10,876 bases of DNA from Beroe ovata (Eukaryota; Ctenophora; Nuda; Beroida; Beroidae): assembly GCA_946803715.1 (NCBI GenBank), contig CAMPET010000052.1, positions 304,681 to 315,556 of the forward strand, read 5' to 3'. Position 1 is the first letter of the stretch, and each line of letters starts with the position of its first letter. Positions 1 through 8,143 of this stretch are shown piece after piece. A program made the translations under genes and the position numbers. The notes under the pieces were generated by a model. The model ran no database searches and was not told the DNA's origin. It was given only the letters and a program-made list of their open reading frames with translations.

Positions 1-95
1 AAAGTCAAAGTGCATCCTATTTAGGTCAAACTAACTCTAAGTGTCCCCTTATTGACGGGCTATTGACTGCTCCTCCGACGCCCCCTTTACGACCC

Positions 96-160
96 CAAAG
101 TGCCCCTTTTTCGCCGGCAAATTTCCCCTTTTAGCCCCCAAAATGCCCCTTTTGTGTACC
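96..160. repeat. C-rich 22-bp tandem repeat, three units
   Basis: Three successive units at 96-117, 118-138 and 139-160 share the pattern CAAA, two variable bases, then CCCCTTTT followed by a variable tail. Looser copies of the same phrase can be seen further upstream around 36-90 (for example the CCCCTTATTGACGGG stretch), so the array may extend to the window edge in degraded form. There is no coding frame through it. It is probably a decayed minisatellite. Confidence 0.65.
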
Positions 161-232
161 CTCTTTGCCCGGTGCGTGCCCAAGGAGTACAAATACTCCA
201 CGCGCGCTGGCAGCTCGTACTATTAGTATTAC

Positions 233-655
233 TAAATCGATCGCCCTAATTTTATCACGTGACTTATGTTTTTCGGTTTCCTGACTCATCCCAAACCCTA
301 ACTCACTTGACACTTCCAAACCCAAACCCTAACCAGAGGGTTTAAAACGGCAAAAAACGATTTAAAATTAAAGTGGAAAAATTTCTGGTCACGTGACACT
401 GACCAAATCAGTTTTTCGCCATAACATTAACTCGCCAGAGAAGCATTTTCACCCTACATCACAAGGCCAAGGGGTGATTCGAATCAGCGCCTAAAATACG
501 TCGATTCATGACTGTTTTAAATTAATACCTAAAAAGAGACAAAAATAGGAATTTTCAAAAAATTGCGCATCTCCGTGGTTTGGCGATTTGCGCGTCTCCG
601 TGGATTTCGGATCGAAAAACCTAAGTCACGTGATAAAGTTAGGGCGATGGATTTA
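233..655. mobile_element. MITE-like or foldback element with 43-bp inverted arms
   Basis: The left arm (233-275) and the right arm (613-655) are inverted copies that match at 40 of 43 positions. Each arm contains a TCACGTGA core (CACGTG at 256-261 and 627-632) and an AGGGCGAT motif. The enclosed 337 bases are non-coding and include a third palindrome, GTCACGTGAC (388-397), and two AAACCCTAAC phrases. No clear target-site duplication is visible directly outside the arms, and there is no transposase frame. This structure fits a non-autonomous terminal-inverted-repeat element, but a simple inverted duplication cannot be excluded. Confidence 0.6.
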
Positions 656-713
656 TATTTAGCTTTAGCAAATTAGCATAAGCAAGTCAGCAAGATCAAG
701 AGCCAGATTCGGG

Positions 714-747
714 TGACCCAAATGCGCGCAAGATTTGGGTTGCCTGG
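714..747. repeat. Short hairpin around a GCGC loop
   Basis: ACCCAAAT is followed nine bases later by its exact complement ATTTGGGT, and the pairing continues imperfectly outward. The loop is GCGCGCAAG. It sits just before the first copy of the duplicated GC-rich module and may be part of it. Confidence 0.4.
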
Positions 748-945
748 CGATGCCATAGACCCAGCTGACGCGAGCCTGTCTGAGAATAATTTGCGGCGCG
801 CTTAAAGGATTTCACCATACCCTTGGCCTTGCTGGCGGGATTTTATCCCTGGCAAGGATTGAAAATCGCGCGCACCGACGGTGGGGTAAAATCCTACAAC
901 GGCGCGCGCGCAATGAAATTCTCGACAGGGGCTATCATCGACAAC
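742..945. repeat. GC-rich duplicated module, copy 1
   Basis: This segment starts with TGGCGATGC and carries an AGACC/CTGACGC phrase, GAGAATAATTTGCGGCGCGC, and finally a 27-base core at 915-941. The same order of motifs appears in copy 2, and the two 27-base cores differ at one position. In this copy about 90 bases (roughly 810-898) are inserted between the GCGCGC tract and the core. The insert contains the near-palindromic pair GGATTTTATCCC and GGGGTAAAATCC. A short open frame crosses the module, but it has no recognisable protein content. Confidence 0.6.
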
Positions 946-1082
946 CAAGATTTAGCCGGTCACTGCGACACGCTGCGGAGCGACGCGAGGTTCGCGCAAT
1001 CGCGCGACGCGATCGAATCCGAGAAGCACTGTTTCTGAAACAACTCATATCATACAACATTTAAAATTAATTTGAAATTTGT

Positions 1083-1190
1083 CTGGCGATGCTAGACCGC
1101 TGATGCAAGCCGCTGATGCAAGCCGCGAGAATAAGTTAGCGCCGCGCGCGCGCGAAACGAAATTCTCGACAGGGTCTATCATCGATCGAC
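1083..1190. repeat. GC-rich duplicated module, copy 2
   Basis: This is a second copy of the module at 742-945 in the same orientation: TGGCGATGC, AGACCGCTGATGC, GAGAATAA, a GCGCGC run, then a 27-base core at 1159-1185 matching 915-941 at 26 of 27 positions. Inside it a 13-bp unit, CCGCTGATGCAAG, is repeated exactly twice (1097-1109 and 1110-1122). The two copies lie about 240-340 bases apart, suggesting a diverged tandem or satellite-like family rather than a gene. Confidence 0.6.
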
Positions 1191-1249
1191 AAATTTGAAA
1201 TGTAAAGCAAAGTCGCCGCGCCCCCCCGTCCCCCTGTTCTATTTTCAAT

Positions 1250-2235
1250 TATTGCCGGATGTTATCTGTCCGCTGTTTCTTGCGCGCGCTTTTATATCGA
1301 AGTCCCTGTTTCGGCCTTCGATGAAGGCGCACGAGAAGCACGTGTGGAAACAAAAGACACTGCAGCTTTTTCTTGTGATGTGGCGGCAGTATGTCGATTG
1401 TCGAATATGGCGCGCTCTTTTTCATATCATAGAGTTTAGAATAAAAAGCGCCAGATTCCGCGAACAGAAACAACCAAATCCCATTTGGGAAAATAGAATA
1501 CATACAAGCATTCAAATTTCAAATCCATACAATGTTGACATGAATTTGCAAATCTACAAGTATTTTGTATGATATGATTGATCATCATTCACTGGTTTAT
1601 TCTTTTGATATTCTCTGTTTGATAACCAGTGACGGATTCCCAATTTAGAGATAACCCCTGCATACCTTTGAGTATTCAGTAAAACTCAAAATTTGCCTAT
1701 TTCACTGTTTTTTGGCACTGTCTTTGTGGCTTGAATCAGCTGGGCCTAGCATCACCAGGCAAATCAAAATCTGATTATCAATAAGAGTTCCATTTCTGAG
1801 AGTTCTATGGTCATTTTCTAAAACAAAGGACTACAGGAGTCTGAAACAGTTTTCAGATATTCAAATCATTTACCATGGCTTTATGGGTATAGTAAAAAAA
1901 AACAAATTGTTTAGTAAAACAAATTGTTTATATTTTACAGCATTGGAACCATCATTCACATTAAGTAAATGCTTCTATAACTTCTTCTATCATTAGTGTG
2001 AACTGTGATGCCTAGGAATTGGGACAAGGAACCAACTGGTAAACTGTGGTTCCCACATGAAGTAACTTCTACACCTGGGTTTGTTTAATATAATGCCTTG
2101 AACACAGAACATTGTTGTCTGTGTGTCAAAATCAATTTAATCAAAGTCAATTCTGCTGCTAATAATTTTGTATCAAAAAATTTCATGTTCTTGATATTGA
2201 GCAGTCATTATTTGAATAGACAGTAGTATTGCCAT
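1250..2235. other. AT-rich spacer upstream of the receptor gene
   Basis: No gene can be supported here. GC content falls sharply after about 1400. Visible minor structures are a 9-bp inverted repeat (TCACTGGTT at 1589-1597 with AACCAGTGA at 1624-1632), a GGAACCA/TGGTTCC hairpin near 2029-2054, and a small tandem duplication at 1891-1929. The last part (about 2100-2235) is presumably the 5' leader or promoter of the receptor, but no convincing TATA box or initiator can be singled out. Confidence 0.5.
1891..1929. repeat. Two-unit repeat with AACAAATTGTTT core
   Basis: AGTAAAAAAAAACAAATTGTTT (split here as an A-run plus core) is followed directly by a shorter copy, AGTAAAACAAATTGTTT. The difference is length of the A-run. 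The core holds opposing AACAAA and TTGTTT boxes, which resemble SOX/FOX-type binding sequences, about 300 bases upstream of the receptor start. A regulatory role is inference only. Confidence 0.45.
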
Positions 2236-3273
2236 ATGGATAAAACATATTGCAGGTCTTTAGAAGCAGATACTGTGATAGGAGGTAACCTATCTGCCAA
2301 GCATGCCAATCAAACTTCTGGGTACCCAGTGACATCACTTTCCCATCCCACTGGGAGCCCTTTAGCTGGTTCACCTCCAGAGATAATAATTCTCTCTGTT
2401 ACCTTCTTGACTCTTGGCATTTTATGCATACCTCACAATACCTATGTTTTGAGAGCTATTTATAGCATTTATTCGAAGAAACAGCCCATGTTCATGGTCT
2501 TTGGTTTTACTATAGCTGGAAATATAGTCAATGGGATAGTGACATTTTCCAAAGGTTTGGGATATATCAGCACCATTCATGGCTGCTTTGTTTTTGGAAT
2601 GGTGCAAACAGTTTATTTTAGCTATATTTCAGTTTTCGTGGCTTTCATTTGCCTTTCAAGAACAATAGCTGTTACCTCACCTCTTATTTATCGTTACTTG
2701 ATGACCTGCAAGACAGTCAAGTACTGTGTAACTGCTTGTTGTATGATTTCTGTAATTTTGAGCATGCTGATCATATTCCCTGCTAAACTTGATTTTCAGT
2801 ATGTCATCTCATCAGCTGGCAGGGTTGGCTGCTTGCCAATTCTTACCAAGTCAAATCTGAAAATTTGCTGTGCCATATTTTTGGGAGGAATCTTCTTCTT
2901 TGATTTTTTCCTTCTGACTACATTTTTAGTAGTTCACTGGAAGTTCAGTAAGCTTTCATCTCGGGAAAGCCTCAGGAAGCTGAAGAAAGTTGTATTTAAA
3001 GTATCCCTTTCTACTACAATGTCTTATGTCATTTGCTTTCTCCCTACATGCTTGATTTATTTCCTGTTAATACTTGGCTTTATTGATGCCAAAAACATAT
3101 CAGATCAAAGTGCATTTAAATATGATGCCTTGCTTTCGTTCTTTTCACATCTGTATGCTGTTGTGTTACCTATGCTCTTGATATACTCCAAGTCTCTAGA
3201 AAATAGCAAATCACTTTCATTCAAGCTTTCTGTGAAGCATAATGCTGCATATAACATTAAGCAATCCAGTTAG
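2236..3273 (+). CDS. Divergent rhodopsin-like (class A) GPCR, single exon
   Basis: The 345-residue product has the layout of a seven-transmembrane receptor. The N-terminal 46 residues are polar, with N-glycosylation sequons at N18 and N25. Hydrophobic segments lie near 48-73, 84-105, 117-145, 160-181, 205-233, 252-281 and 294-317. C117 at the start of helix 3 and C199 in the second extracellular loop fit the conserved disulfide. N68 in helix 1 and R142, exactly 25 residues after C117, match positions 1.50 and 3.50. Departures from the family are marked: SRT replaces DRY, N96 takes the usual helix 2 aspartate place, helix 4 lacks its tryptophan, CFLP (267-270) replaces CWxP, and helix 7 has LPMLLIY instead of NPxxY. 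The length is normal for the family. An in-frame TAG at 2224-2226 makes this ATG the earliest start. The ligand cannot be inferred. The frame is intact, so it is probably functional. Confidence 0.87.
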   Translation: MDKTYCRSLEADTVIGGNLSAKHANQTSGYPVTSLSHPTGSPLAGSPPEIIILSVTFLTLGILCIPHNTYVLRAIYSIYSKKQPMFMVFGFTIAGNIVNGIVTFSKGLGYISTIHGCFVFGMVQTVYFSYISVFVAFICLSRTIAVTSPLIYRYLMTCKTVKYCVTACCMISVILSMLIIFPAKLDFQYVISSAGRVGCLPILTKSNLKICCAIFLGGIFFFDFFLLTTFLVVHWKFSKLSSRESLRKLKKVVFKVSLSTTMSYVICFLPTCLIYFLLILGFIDAKNISDQSAFKYDALLSFFSHLYAVVLPMLLIYSKSLENSKSLSFKLSVKHNAAYNIKQSS

Positions 3274-3730
3274 ATGCGTAGGTAGAAGCTAACAGAATCA
3301 CAACAATTGATCTCTTTCCTAACAGAATGCTTATTACGCAGGTACCTACCTGTATTTCGTCTTCGTTGCTGTTATCAGTTCTGCTGTTGTTATTAATCAG
3401 GAATTGATATCATCCACAATATCCATTATAGTTTGAACTGCCAATTTTTTGCCCTACAATTTTGGCGATATGTTGATTGTTGGTACTATGCTTTCTTGAT
3501 AAATTATGTAACAGTCACTTGTTTTTCCTGATATCCTCCTGCACTAATCCTGAATTATTGAGAAAAACTATGCTGATGAATTACTTAAGACTGGAGCCTG
3601 GCCAAAGTCGCAAACGGATTTATGTCAATTACACTGTACAGTAGATATGTACCTACCACAAAGTGTGAAACATTTTCAATTTGATTTCTAGAATGTGAAA
3701 GTTTCCTGAAAAACCTTCAAGAAATACCAG
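3274..3730. other. Receptor 3' flank and intergenic spacer
   Basis: This AT-rich stretch must contain the receptor's 3' UTR and the promoter or 5' UTR of the downstream gene. No canonical AATAAA or ATTAAA is visible after the receptor stop, so its polyadenylation site is not located. A TTTGATTTCTAG sequence ending near 3690 could be a splice acceptor for a 5' UTR exon leading to the ATG at 3731. No coding potential was recognised. Confidence 0.45.
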
Positions 3731-3847
3731 ATGGCAACTAGAATGAGGTCTTACCAAGGCGAGACTGGCGGCATCAGCAAAGCCTCCTTCATGGACTTGG
3801 GAGCTGATGACAGAGAGAACAGTCTTGGAGACAGTGTAGCCCAGGAG
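3731..3847 (+). CDS. Coiled-coil gene, candidate first coding exon
   Basis: This codes for 39 residues beginning MATRMRSYQGE and rich in G, S, D and E, with no low-complexity bias. The ATG has G at +4 and a purine at -3-like context (CCAGATGG). An in-frame TGA lies just upstream near 3705. The proposed donor GAG|GTGCAA is the only phase-0 GT in this frame that precedes the stop at 3932 with an acceptable exon side, but it is a weak donor. Phase 0 matches the next exon. The frame is also open past the donor for 28 codons, so the exon end is uncertain. Confidence 0.4.
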
Positions 3848-6800
3848 GTGCAAATTGACAGAATATTCTCATTGTTTCATATTGGATCAGGGGAAATTAC
3901 ACAGAATTCATTTTCATACGTCAATATTCACTGAAGGTCTTGGTATATGGTAGCATCACCCAAGAAGAAATATATGTTATATTGAAAATCTAACTACAGA
4001 TTCTTGCTGGACATGCTGACAAGAAAAGGATGAGGAGACAGAAAGAGACCAAAGACAAACTTGGCTCGATACAAGACAGGATCTCACTTGCTCTTTCTAA
4101 ATATGATCTAGGTATGCTCTGTCATAAACATCGAATCGTTGCAAATTCTTGTTCATCTAGTATCTCATAGTTCGTTCCTAATTGTATTTTCATGTATTCT
4201 AACACACAATTTCAAGCGATGAGCACCTTAGGAGACGGGCAGGATTTCAAGCTAGATCGACAGAAATCAGAACAAGACTTTGACGTCTTCATTATCGGGT
4301 TCAATGAATCTTCTGAGAAGAAAAGCAAAGTTAGTTTCTCATCAATTTCTTATCCTATTACTTCCTTATTTCCTTAGATTAGTTCTGTCTTTCACCATCA
4401 AAGCTCAGATGTGTGTGTATGACGTATGTGTGTGTTGTGTGCATGTGTGTGTGTTTGTGTGTGTCTGCGTTTTCGTGTGTGTCTGCGTGTCAAGCACTTT
4501 CATCTACGTCATATTGTTGTTATTCATGTATTATTTTGATCTTTTCTTACGACCAATTGGCACCGTTCAGTGCATGGTTGGGTATAACAAAAGGAGCAAA
4601 ATCTTGGCAGCATTCATGCAAATTTCAGAATGATACACCCTTGTATTGAGCGAATGTTTTGATTTATCTTTGACGAAGATCTTTAAGAGGATAGGTAGCG
4701 GAGTTTCAGGGGTGCTCAGAGTGCTAAAATATAAGCTTTGTTGGTTTTAATGTGGAATACTTATATTGTTCATACACTTTACCGAACCTCCATGATTACT
4801 TGGATAAATAAGCGTTAACTCGATTCCAGTTTTCAAAGTGCTTGTTGGACCGTTTGTTATTTCTTTTGACAGGAAGAAGTCTTTGCCTGACTTCATTATA
4901 GCTGAGTGTAGTTGGTTAAAAAGTTTGTAACACTTTTGAAAATTTGTAGTATTATAAATTGATCACTCCGGAAATAGAATTTAAATTGATTAAGTCGGTC
5001 ATCTTTGTATTAGTTTCTCTAGATGTGATTGGAGACTTATAGCTTTATTGCTCATTAAGAGTTCAATCCTCTGCGAATTAATTATGACCGACTCATAATC
5101 AATGATCATAATCGAATAAATCTATTGGATTGAAAATTTCAATCCAATAGGGTATGATTATCCATTGGGTATGATTAGCCAATAGGGTATGATTATCCAA
5201 ATGAAATAATGATAACCTAATACACGTATTATTTCAGCTACTGGAGTCGCTGTATAACGTGAGTCATAATATTGTCATTTTTCACTCATAATAATTAAAT
5301 AATTTTCATTTCGAATAAAGATCAGCTTCGATTATCATTGCTTCTTTTTTTGGCCAAATGAGAAAACGATGGATTTCAAGTCCCATTGTTTCTCATAAAG
5401 TCACCTTGGGACACACGAATGCTTCTCGAGAAAAGCTTACAGTCTGAAGGGGGCGTCAGTAACAAAATTGCTTTCATAGAACTGTCCGAACCGATGTACC
5501 TAATTTTTTACGGCAGTAGGTTTGGTGATTGGTTATGTAAGGCACCACTCGAATGAATTAAGGACTATCCAGCCATTACTCCATTTCTAGGCTTCACCTT
5601 AAACTCATAGGAATCCTGACTCAAACTCATATTCTGAATGAAGCTCCTTCAGTTCTAGTCATATTCATGTTTCATAACTACAAAGAGACCAGTTTGAATC
5701 CACCTATTGTCAGTTGGTCACGCGTAATAAGGTCTCGTGTAATATGAAACATGGGCAGTGAGAATTCGGTTGTTACAGGGTGCTTACGTCTGACACCATG
5801 GGAGAAATTTTATCAGCCCATCTCATGTAAGGCTTCACCACTATCTAAAGTATTAGAATTTAAATCTTATATAACCATTCAGCGCCAAAGGGAGCTTAAA
5901 GTTCAACATAGGTACATAACCGGCGCTGTGTATTGAAGGGAGGGTCAATGAAAACCTACCATTACCCCTATCTAGAACCCTTTATTATTAATATCTCAAT
6001 TCCCTAATGACAAATGACGATCATACACCCCCCCCGCAGTTTTTCCTGCTCTATGAAGAGGACGACCAGGACTCCTCCCCTCTGCCTGACATTGATTTCG
6101 AGAAGAGCTATGACCAGGCAGTCGACTGTCTGCACACTGCCTCATCCTCCATTGAGAGGCTGGCTAGTATCCACAACGCGCTTATGGATAGCTACTCAAC
6201 CAAGCTCAAAGACAAGGAAAACAAGAAGTAAGTGGGAAACAGTAAGTAGGAAGAAAGTAGGTAGGAAGAAAGTAAGTTGAAAAGATGTTAGTTGGAAAAA
6301 AGGAAGTTGGAAAAAAGGAAGTTGGAAAAAAGGAAGTTGGAATGACTCAGGTAGGAAAAAAGATGGGGGTAATAGCCTTATTAGACTTTTAAATTGGGAA
6401 ATTGGGATCTACTATTCTCTATAGACGGCTTTATCTGTAGATTGATATGAGGGATGGAGTATGGTGAGTTTGTTTATTGAGAATGAGAGATGATCCTTAT
6501 TGAGAATAAGCGATAGAGAGCTCAATTTTATAATGCTCATGCCTCATATCTTTAACTTGGTGGCGACTGGCCACTATGCCAATAATAGATCATGAGTGGC
6601 GCTGCCCTGACGTTTTCTATCACCTAAGTGGCACATTGTCCGGTCACGTGACAGCTACATCTAGCGTCACATACCACACCCAATACCCCACACCCAGTAA
6701 GATAAAACTCGGATAGGTTTAGTAATCCAACACCATGTCAATACTAATCCATACCCCTTGGGATTTCAAATTCCATTCGAAATTGTACTTCTCAAATTAT

Positions 6801-8110
6801 AACAAAATTCTATTTAACTGTAGCAAAAGGTTTCCTTGTCCTTCATCGAATGAAATTGTTCCTCATTAAGTCCATTCATGATTCATGCAGTTTCACTTCA
6901 TGATACTTCACTGATACTCCATAGCATGTAGCTTACACACATTCGTCATTTATACTTAAGTTATAATGGTTTGTGTACAAACAGCTGACTTTTCATTACA
7001 TAGTGAAATTAAGGGAGAATTTGTTACAAAAGGCCACTTTGGATCCATGGAATGGCGATCTTCTGATAATTTCCGACTTCGATTTTGTCAAATTGAGGAC
7101 TTCCTCTCTCTGAAATATATTATTGAGTATAGAGGAGATGTATCATAGTTTGCAGGCTACTCAAAACTAATAGTTCATGGTGTGTCAGAAAAGTGAATTG
7201 TTGAGGGATTAACTGAATGTCATTTGTTCTCGAGACTTCAGAGAGCTTTTTGGTAAATCTCAAACATTCATTTTGTATGTAGATTAGTAACGGCCTGCTA
7301 AAGAAGGTCTCATTTGAATTTTTCATTTTGTCAATGTTTATCAAGGGACAACATTTGAAATTGTGCACGTCGACGTTTTTGAATTAAATTATGAGCTGCT
7401 TGACAAAATATAATCTCAAGCGCACATTATTACCATTTTGATGAAGGAGCTCAAGGTGCTGTTCCTTGGGCGCTGCGAAAGTTCAGTCTCGCACATTGCA
7501 CAATGGATACCGTCCATATGATAATCTGTCCATACAATAATCTTATTTGACGAGCTGCAGATATGAGCACGCATTCACATCTCGGTCCTTGCTCATAGCT
7601 CAGCAACTTGATATGACAATATGAGGGACTCGTGCAACAAGGAGTGGTGTACTTTCTCTGAAAAGGGTACCAAATAGTCGACCCACTTTGGTGAATGACA
7701 ATAGAGAGAGAAGGGAGGTTTTTGTTGTTATCGCTGCTAAATTCACATGCTTGAAAGAAAAAAAGGGGCTCTCAAACGAAACAGTGAAAACTGAATTTAT
7801 TCGAGAATTCATGACGTTTACGACTTTTGCGAATACTGAATAAAGTTTCTTCTATTTCTAAAAAGAGATGAGGGTGAAATTTCAAACTTGTTTTCATTCA
7901 CAATGGTTTCATTGATAATGAAGTGGCTGGTAGTGGATCATGTTTCCTCTTGAAACGTGTTCAATAGGTATTTCTCATTCATTTTACGGCTTGAGTCGGA
8001 GCTGTCATATTGTGTGTGTTAGCTAAATCATATGCATGTGTCATATAATGTGTCATAGTGCGCAACTCATATGATCAAATTCCATACTCCTCTACACACA
8101 CACACACACA

Positions 8111-8143
<33 letters not shown>

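Larger units (their letters stand above)
4330..6039. other. Large intron with microsatellite, palindrome and tandem repeats
   Basis: This is the intron between the third and fourth exons of the gene model. It is AT-rich and holds an imperfect TG microsatellite (4410-4492), an inverted pair AGTCGGTCAT/ATGACCGACT (about 4994-5003 and 5087-5096), a 29-bp palindrome with adjacent tandem repeats, and two AATAAA hexamers (5115-5120 and 5314-5319). The AATAAA hexamers would allow the upstream exons to end as a separate or shorter transcript. No further exon could be supported, apart from a possible 33-base cassette at 4378-4410. Confidence 0.5.

Noticed and set aside
296-336. AAACCCTAAC phrases resembling telomeric repeats
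   Set aside because: There are only two separated copies, which is not an array. They lie within the foldback element.
475-490. GATTCGAATC resembling a tRNA B box
   Set aside because: It is a simple palindrome. No A box at the right distance and no cloverleaf could be drawn on either strand.
823-1038. A 71-codon open frame in the GC-rich block
   Set aside because: It crosses the duplicated non-coding module, and the equivalent frame is not preserved in the second copy.
1195-1572. A 125-codon plus-strand open frame, overlapped by an 88-codon minus-strand frame
   Set aside because: It begins in the GC-rich repeat where stops are rare. The product has no domain, no heptad or membrane pattern and no resemblance to a known family.
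3653-3853. A 66-codon minus-strand frame overlapping the first exon
   Set aside because: It is the shadow of the plus-strand exon and shows no independent coding evidence.
4280-4649. Open frames across the TG microsatellite, including a possible exon after the CCGTTCAG acceptor near 4569
   Set aside because: The frames depend on the repeat. The short segments after the acceptor end at stops within about 20 codons and have no supporting partner exon.
4873-4930. Possible terminal exon after a strong acceptor (TTTCTTTTGACAG)
   Set aside because: The only open frame, 18 codons, needs a phase-2 donor upstream, while the third exon of the gene model ends in phase 0.
6007-6039. ATG-initiated start for the fourth exon
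   Set aside because: The frame is open from this ATG, but it includes a C tract and GCAG that look like an acceptor, and the phase fits the upstream exon. It is kept as an alternative in the exon entry.
6966-7148. A 60-codon plus-strand frame in the long intron
   Set aside because: There is no acceptor/donor pair that fits the phase of the flanking exons and no recognisable motif.
7600-7812. A 70-codon minus-strand open frame
   Set aside because: It is Ser/Phe/Leu-rich as expected from random AT-rich sequence, without a family resemblance or splice-site support.
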